Assembly (NCBI GenBank): GCA_004369085.1
Contig: ML210242.1
Span: 31,791-95,790, forward strand
DNA: 64,000 bases
Reading direction: 5' to 3'
Source of the DNA: Coprinopsis marcescibilis
Taxonomy: Eukaryota > Basidiomycota > Agaricomycetes > Agaricales > Psathyrellaceae
Shown here: one piece after another, positions 59,164 to 64,000 of the stretch
Layout of the letters: each line of letters opens with the position of its first letter
Numbering within the stretch: the stretch's first letter is position 1
The notes under the pieces: model-generated
Seen by the model: only the letters and a program-made list of their open reading frames with translations
What the model was told of the DNA's origin: nothing
Databases searched by the model: none
Position numbers and translations under genes: made by a program

Positions 59164-61856
59164 ATGATGTTTCCTCTCGTCAAGTCGACCAGTTTCTGGG
59201 CCTTGGTTCTACCCCTTGTCGGCTTCGCGTCTGTGTTCTCGGTCGCGAATCCTCTTGAACATCAGCTCGTCAAGAGGGCGCCACAGGTCTCCCTCATTAA
59301 TCAGTCCTATTCAAACAACGTCCTATCTGGAAGCTTGAACGTATGTTTGGCATATCGTTGGTTCACGCGGCGCCAAATATGTCCTGACATCTGCTCTAGG
59401 TCCAAAATATTGCGTACAGCAAGGTCGTCACCGTCCACTACGCCGTCGGAAACTCCTGGGCCGAGTCTCAAGTCATTTCCGCCAGCTACGTTTCCTCTGG
59501 GTCGAACAACTTCGAAACATGGTCATTCTCCGGCTCCGCAACTGGCGCAACTCAGTTCTACATCCGATACCAAGTCTCCGGCCAGAGCTACTACGATCCC
59601 GGTAACAATGCTAACCACCAGATCGTCGGTACTTCTCCTCCACCCGCAAGCAGTTCAACACCTGCAACCTCTTTGACACCTGGTCCTGAACCAAGCGTCC
59701 CTGGATCTACGTCGTCTATTCCCCCTGGTCCAACTGTTGCCCCCGGAAACCTTCCCGCTATTCTTCCATCCAATGTACCCTTTGAGGCACCTGCGACACC
59801 GCCTACCGGTTGCAATAACTTCAACGGCGGAGACAACTGCGCCTCGGGTAGTGACGAGATAGCCGCCTCTGCTGAACGTCGTCGCTGGCAAACTCCTCCA
59901 CGAGGCGATGCGGCTTATGTGGAGTCCTTCCAGGATTACAGCCATCTCGTTGGATATGCCAACATCCAGTATAGCTCTGGCCGTAACAGCGCTGTCGTCA
60001 CCGTCAACGCCGCTCACAAGGATGGCGCTACCTTGTCGTACACTTTCGACGGCCAGGAGCAGTCCTCCCCCATCTTCCAGGTGTCAAGCAGTCGTACCAC
60101 TGACTTACCCATCACCATCACAAGCTCTGACGGAAAGCAGTTGGTCCTCGAGCCTATCAACTTCTTCTGGCAACACCAGTCGCTGTCTGCCGCCCAGAGC
60201 ACCTTCAACAACGGACAAAAGGGTGGCATCGCTGAGCTTTTTGGCTGGCCTTGGAATGATGTCGCCAAAGAGTGCGAGTTCCTTGGCAAAGCCGGTACGT
60301 GTTCTTTAACTGTCTTGTAACGTTTTAACTCACTGTATTGTTAGGCTATATGGGCGTCAAAGTCTGGTCTCCTAATGAGCACGTCTGGGGATCTCACTAC
60401 TATGAGACCGATTCGCAATTCCGTCCCTGGTATCTTGTGTACGTACGATCTATGCGAATCTGGTTCTTCTGGCTAACTTCACCCCCAGTTACCAACCCGT
60501 ATCATACCGCTTGCAGAGCCGATCGGGTACTCGTGCTGAACTGAGAAACATGATCAACGCCTGCCGTCGTGCTGGTGTCCGTGTTTACGCCGATGCCGTG
60601 GTGAACCATATGTCTGGTCAAGGAACTGGTATGTGCCTTCGCCGTTGTTTCTTTGACCAAAGTCTTGACCGCATTCTCAGATATTCAAAACCATCGCGTC
60701 GGAAACTGCCAGTTGTACAGCGGCCACAACGCAACTGCCAACTCGCCCTACTACACCTCTGGAAATACTTTCCTCATCAACCCCTTCACAAACACTCGCC
60801 CCACTTTGGAGTTCCCCGCCGTTCCCTACGGACCAACCGACTTCCACTGTGAACGCTCTTTAAGCTCCTGGACCGATGGTCACCTCATCACCAGGGGTTG
60901 GCTCGTTGGCCTCACCGATCTCAACACCGAGAAGGCTTACGTCCAGGACCGAATCGCCACTTACCTTGTGGACCTCCTTTCCATCGGATTCTCCGGCTTC
61001 CGCATCGACGCAGCCAAACATATCGGCCCCGCATCTACCGCCGCCATCCTTGGCCGAGTCAAGGACAAGATGGGCGGCTCACTTCCTGCCGACTTCATCA
61101 CCTGGTTGGAGATCATCATGGGTGGCGAAGCAAGTCTTCTCGCTTGCGATGGTGGCGAATGGAGCTGGTACACCAACCTCGACAACAAGCTCGCTGCCGC
61201 TGGTATTAGCAGCCAGGACATCCAGAAGGTCAAGATCTGGAGCTCAGGTATGCTCGTTCATTCGCAGACTCCACGTAGACTTGCTCTGACTATACACTCC
61301 GTACAGATTACCCCAAGGAGATGCCCATTTGCGGCCGCTGGATTCTGCCTGCTTCTCGTTTTGCCATCCAAAACGACGATCACGACCAGCAGAACGACGT
61401 AAGTCTCCTGATTGTTTATCTCCGGTTGAGTTAGCCAACAAACCACAACTTTAGGGCTCTTCGTCTCGCGATATGGGAAGCCAAGGCTCTGTTCTTATTA
61501 AAGAAAAGAACGTTGGCACCCACCGTGGACATGTAGTCAACCTCTTTGCCCGCCGCGACAACGACTGGCACATCAAGCTTCTTCTCTCCTCATACATGTT
61601 CGCCAGCAATGGCGGCAGTGGCTTCCCCGACGGATTGAGCGACTGCTCAAAGCATTACACAGGAACCCAAGGTCTCAGCGGATGCAGGGGCATCGAATAC
61701 GACCAAGCGTACGTCGCCAACGCCTGTGCCTACACCATGGTCCCTGGTAAGTATACCAGGCCGCATCGTGACCTGAGCATTATCAACGCCATGCGTGGAT
61801 GGGCTGGGCTCGGTCAGACCAATGCTGGGGCTTTGGGAATCTCTGGATGCAGTTAA
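59164..61856 (+). CDS. Secreted alpha-amylase, CBM21-GH13 (copy B)
   Basis: Starts MMFPLVKSTSFWALVLPLVG (signal peptide), then a propeptide ending LVKR, an N-terminal CBM21, a Ser/Thr/Pro linker and a complete GH13 domain. Conserved catalytic blocks are VYADAVVNHMSG, GFSGFRIDAAKHIG, ITWLEIIMGGEA and QNDDHDQQ. It ends GALGISGCS. Domain order, exon layout and most residues match copy A. Differences cluster in the linker, at surface positions, and near the C-terminus, where copy B has a two-residue insertion (TQGLSGC versus NQNGC). Both copies are open throughout, so neither is a pseudogene by sequence. Likely role: extracellular starch breakdown with binding to raw granules through CBM21. Confidence 0.93.
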
Positions 61857-62448
61857 AATGTTACGCCTGTGGGGCTAAATCGGTACCGACCGTCCATGTA
61901 CTACTATTGCATATGTTATCCCTTGTTCCTTCTGCCAATTTTCTACGCCTACAAAAGCTGTATTACCATGCAAAATAATCTCAACGGCATTGTTTCAATT
62001 TACCGAATGTTAATTGCTTCTTTCCCGTTGAGTCCACATTAAAATCATTGAGACCGAGATTCGAGAGGCCTCGACCCATAGCATGCCCTCTGGGAGGAAC
62101 CACCAAAAAAAAATAGAGTGAACTCGCAGAAAAGGAGTGTTTTCGACACAGCGTCAGATACAATGAGTGGCTCACGTTAAAAAGTGGTAATATCTCCCGC
62201 TTCTTGAGCACCCGTTTTGGGCGCTTAAATCGGGACCAACGAAAATTCATCATCGTGGTCAATGTTCATGTACCCGATGTTTTGCCTATTGGCACACCAG
62301 ATAGCCAGTCAATATGTACATCCTATTACATACAAATACAAGAAATCCTAATACACAAACTTACAATACAGCAGCGAAATAGCAGATGTTGTTGTCCTAA
62401 TAGTAGGATGCCGAAGTCATGTACTATTTATTACATGATGTTTCCCCA
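61857..62448. other. Convergent 3' flanks of amylase B and SIN1
   Basis: No gene is seen. An A-run at about 62106-62114 is the only simple sequence. Confidence 0.5.
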
Positions 62449-64000
62449 TCAAACGACTTGCCGACTCCTCCTCGACTTGTTGACCGTCCCCGACCTTTCG
62501 AGCTTAGCCTTCAAGCCCCTAATCGTAGCCACAATCTCGGCTTCAAGGGAGACGCACCCAGCTGTCAGCGTAATTTCGATTAGTTTAGAAACGGAGGTCG
62601 CTCACCGGCAGTTTTTGGAGTATCGGCCTCAAAATCATATCGCTTATTTCCTGACCCCCGGTTCAGAACCAACTTGAACGCAAGGGACTTGGGCGACTGC
62701 AGCTGACAATCCGCGATACTCTTGATGTGATAAGAAGATGTCTTGCCGTGATCAAATACTGCCTTTGCTTTATTTGTCGAGGGCATGATCTAAAAGGTGG
62801 CGAGGTTGTGTGAGAAAAAATTGACACATAGATGTATGGCAGAATGCCCACATGAATGTAGACACCATCGATTGCAAGGGTACGTTCTTGCCGAGTTACC
62901 AACATCGGCATCTTGCGATAAATAGTGTATTTCTGGTAGACATCGTAAGATTATGAAAGAGACAGAAGGACGAACACACACCTTGTATGCAGCAGTCCAA
63001 TCTGTCGCCGAAGAATACTGCTGCTCGGGTGTATCCGACATGCCCTTGAAGATAGAAGCTGCAAGTAAACACGACCAATCAGCACCGCTACACCGGCTAC
63101 GGGCGAATGAACTTGCCATTTGGATCCGTCGTCTTGATCTCCTTTGAAATGTTCAAACCCAGTTTGTCCAACATGTTTCGATTCACCAGAAGCAGTTCCC
63201 TGTTCCCTTGCAAGCTCGCCACCGTCCGATCCAGAGGCACCATAATCGTGGTCTCTGGCAGTACAAGCAGCAGCGCATAGTCCTTGGCATTTGTCATTTT
63301 CCGTCGTCGAATAACCATCTCCAGTGCTTCTTGCATGTACATCCCGGCGGATCTTTAAACAAGAGTACGTTAGATATTGAGCTCCAGCACAAAAACGAAA
63401 CATACACCGGGATAGTCGTGGAGATGTGAACAGGATCTGCAGTGTCAGCGACTCGGATGCGCAAGAATATCTGCGGGCCGTGGCTGAACGAAGGCCCAAG
63501 TGATGTTGAAAGAGGTAGAGACCCAAGGTGTGACCCAGTCATGAAGCTGCCTGACGCTGTTGACGGGGCTGTGAGAACAGGAATGTTGAGCCTTTCGGGT
63601 TTCTTCGAAGCCATAGTTCTTGATGGTCTCCGCTGTATCTTGCTCTCCAGAATCTCGTTCTGTTGGACTGCAACGCCAAGTCAGCCGATATTTAAAAGGA
63701 TTGGTAAAAGACGCACTTTGAGTCGCGGAGGCCTCCAGAATTGCGTATGCATCCGAATTAAATTTCGTTATTTTACCCATCCTATCAGGCGCTGAATGCT
63801 CATGAATCAGCATTGAAGCGAGACCAAGATAGAAGTGTACGCACGCGGGAAATCATCATCCACTTCACCATCATCCTCGGCGATCCTCAAAATCCAACCC
63901 ACTGCAGAAAGCATATGTTCCCGCTTCGTATCATCGTCACCCAACCCTTCATCTAGCTTTGGCAGCCACCCTTCTTCCCAATAGTTCCACAAAGCGTACC
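62449..64000 (-). CDS. SIN1: TORC2 subunit SIN1/AVO1, C-terminal part (runs off the window)
   Basis: Target-of-rapamycin complex 2 component that presents AGC kinases to TOR and binds membranes. The window holds the C-terminal half on the minus strand. It begins in a CRIM-like region (WNYWEEGWLPKLDEGLGDDD, AVGWILRIAEDDGEVDDDFP). A linker with PQIFLRIRVADTADPVHIST follows, then a Ras-binding-like region (EALEMVIRRRKMTNAKDYAL, VPLDRTVASLQGNRELLLVN). The SIN1 PH domain ends the protein: YTIYRKMPMLVTRQERTLAI, DGVYIHIMPSTNKAKAVFDH, GKTSSYHIKSIADCQ and SGNKRYDFEADTPKTA. After the last intron (AEIVATIRGLKAKLERSG) it stops at 62449. Several short introns. The start codon lies beyond base 64000. Confidence 0.9.

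Larger units (their letters stand above)
57280..61856 (+). repeat. Right arm of the inverted amylase duplication
   Basis: Carries amylase B and about 1.9 kb of 5' flank, matching the left arm in opposite orientation. Matching anchors are CTTTCGGCCCCGTGGA at about 57289, GTCGCATGGT at about 57400, CTCTTCATCGATAATCAC at about 57429, and CATGATCGAAAT plus the TATA box just before the gene. The flank is about 0.3-0.4 kb longer than in the left arm, so indels have accumulated. The outer limit is approximate. Confidence 0.75.

Overview
The window is nuclear DNA of a filamentous basidiomycete, most likely an agaricomycete mushroom. The genes are dense and carry many 45-65 nt introns. The content includes a GH13 amylase with an N-terminal CBM21, a GH51 arabinofuranosidase, an S1/P1 nuclease, a HeLo-like/NACHT STAND protein and intron-bearing tRNA-Leu genes. 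No transposon, CRISPR array, rRNA or virus was recognised. Gene spans run from start to stop codon, introns included. Splice sites were placed by reading frame, GT/GC-AG signals and remembered family motifs, not by transcript data.

Layout. 1-12.6 kb holds a 7TM receptor-like gene, a CBS-domain protein divergent from MLH1, and the proteasome base subunit RPN1. 12.6-21.5 kb holds the very large morphogenesis scaffold Tao3/Pag1 (Furry family) and mitoribosomal uS15m. 21.5-28 kb is looser and holds a 24-bp tandem repeat inside a small ORF, the STAND protein, tRNA-Leu(AAG) and a small secreted cysteine protein (SSP-A). 29-37.5 kb holds a B-type cyclin, a large armadillo/HEAT-like protein of unknown function, proteasome beta2 (PUP1) and tRNA-Val(AAC). 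38.6-46 kb holds a cytochrome P450, an S1/P1 nuclease, a second small secreted protein (SSP-B, a relative of SSP-A), histidinol-phosphate aminotransferase and a second tRNA-Leu(AAG). 46.6-61.9 kb is a starch/hemicellulose locus: two closely related CBM21-GH13 amylases in opposite orientation, forming the arms of a diverged inverted duplication. A GH51 arabinofuranosidase, uS8m and a small hypothetical gene lie between them. The right edge cuts into the TORC2 subunit SIN1.

Functionally the window mixes housekeeping genes (mismatch repair, proteasome, mitochondrial translation, histidine synthesis, cell cycle, polarity, TORC2) with secreted nutrition genes (amylases, arabinofuranosidase, nuclease) that have TATA boxes close to their starts. 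The least expected observations are: the SSP-A/SSP-B family, with shared cysteine spacing, intron position and tail motif; the inverted amylase duplication; a probable 9-nt plus 3-nt microexon pair in the GH51 gene; two introns with GC-AG borders; and the STAND protein with a C-terminal half that I cannot assign.
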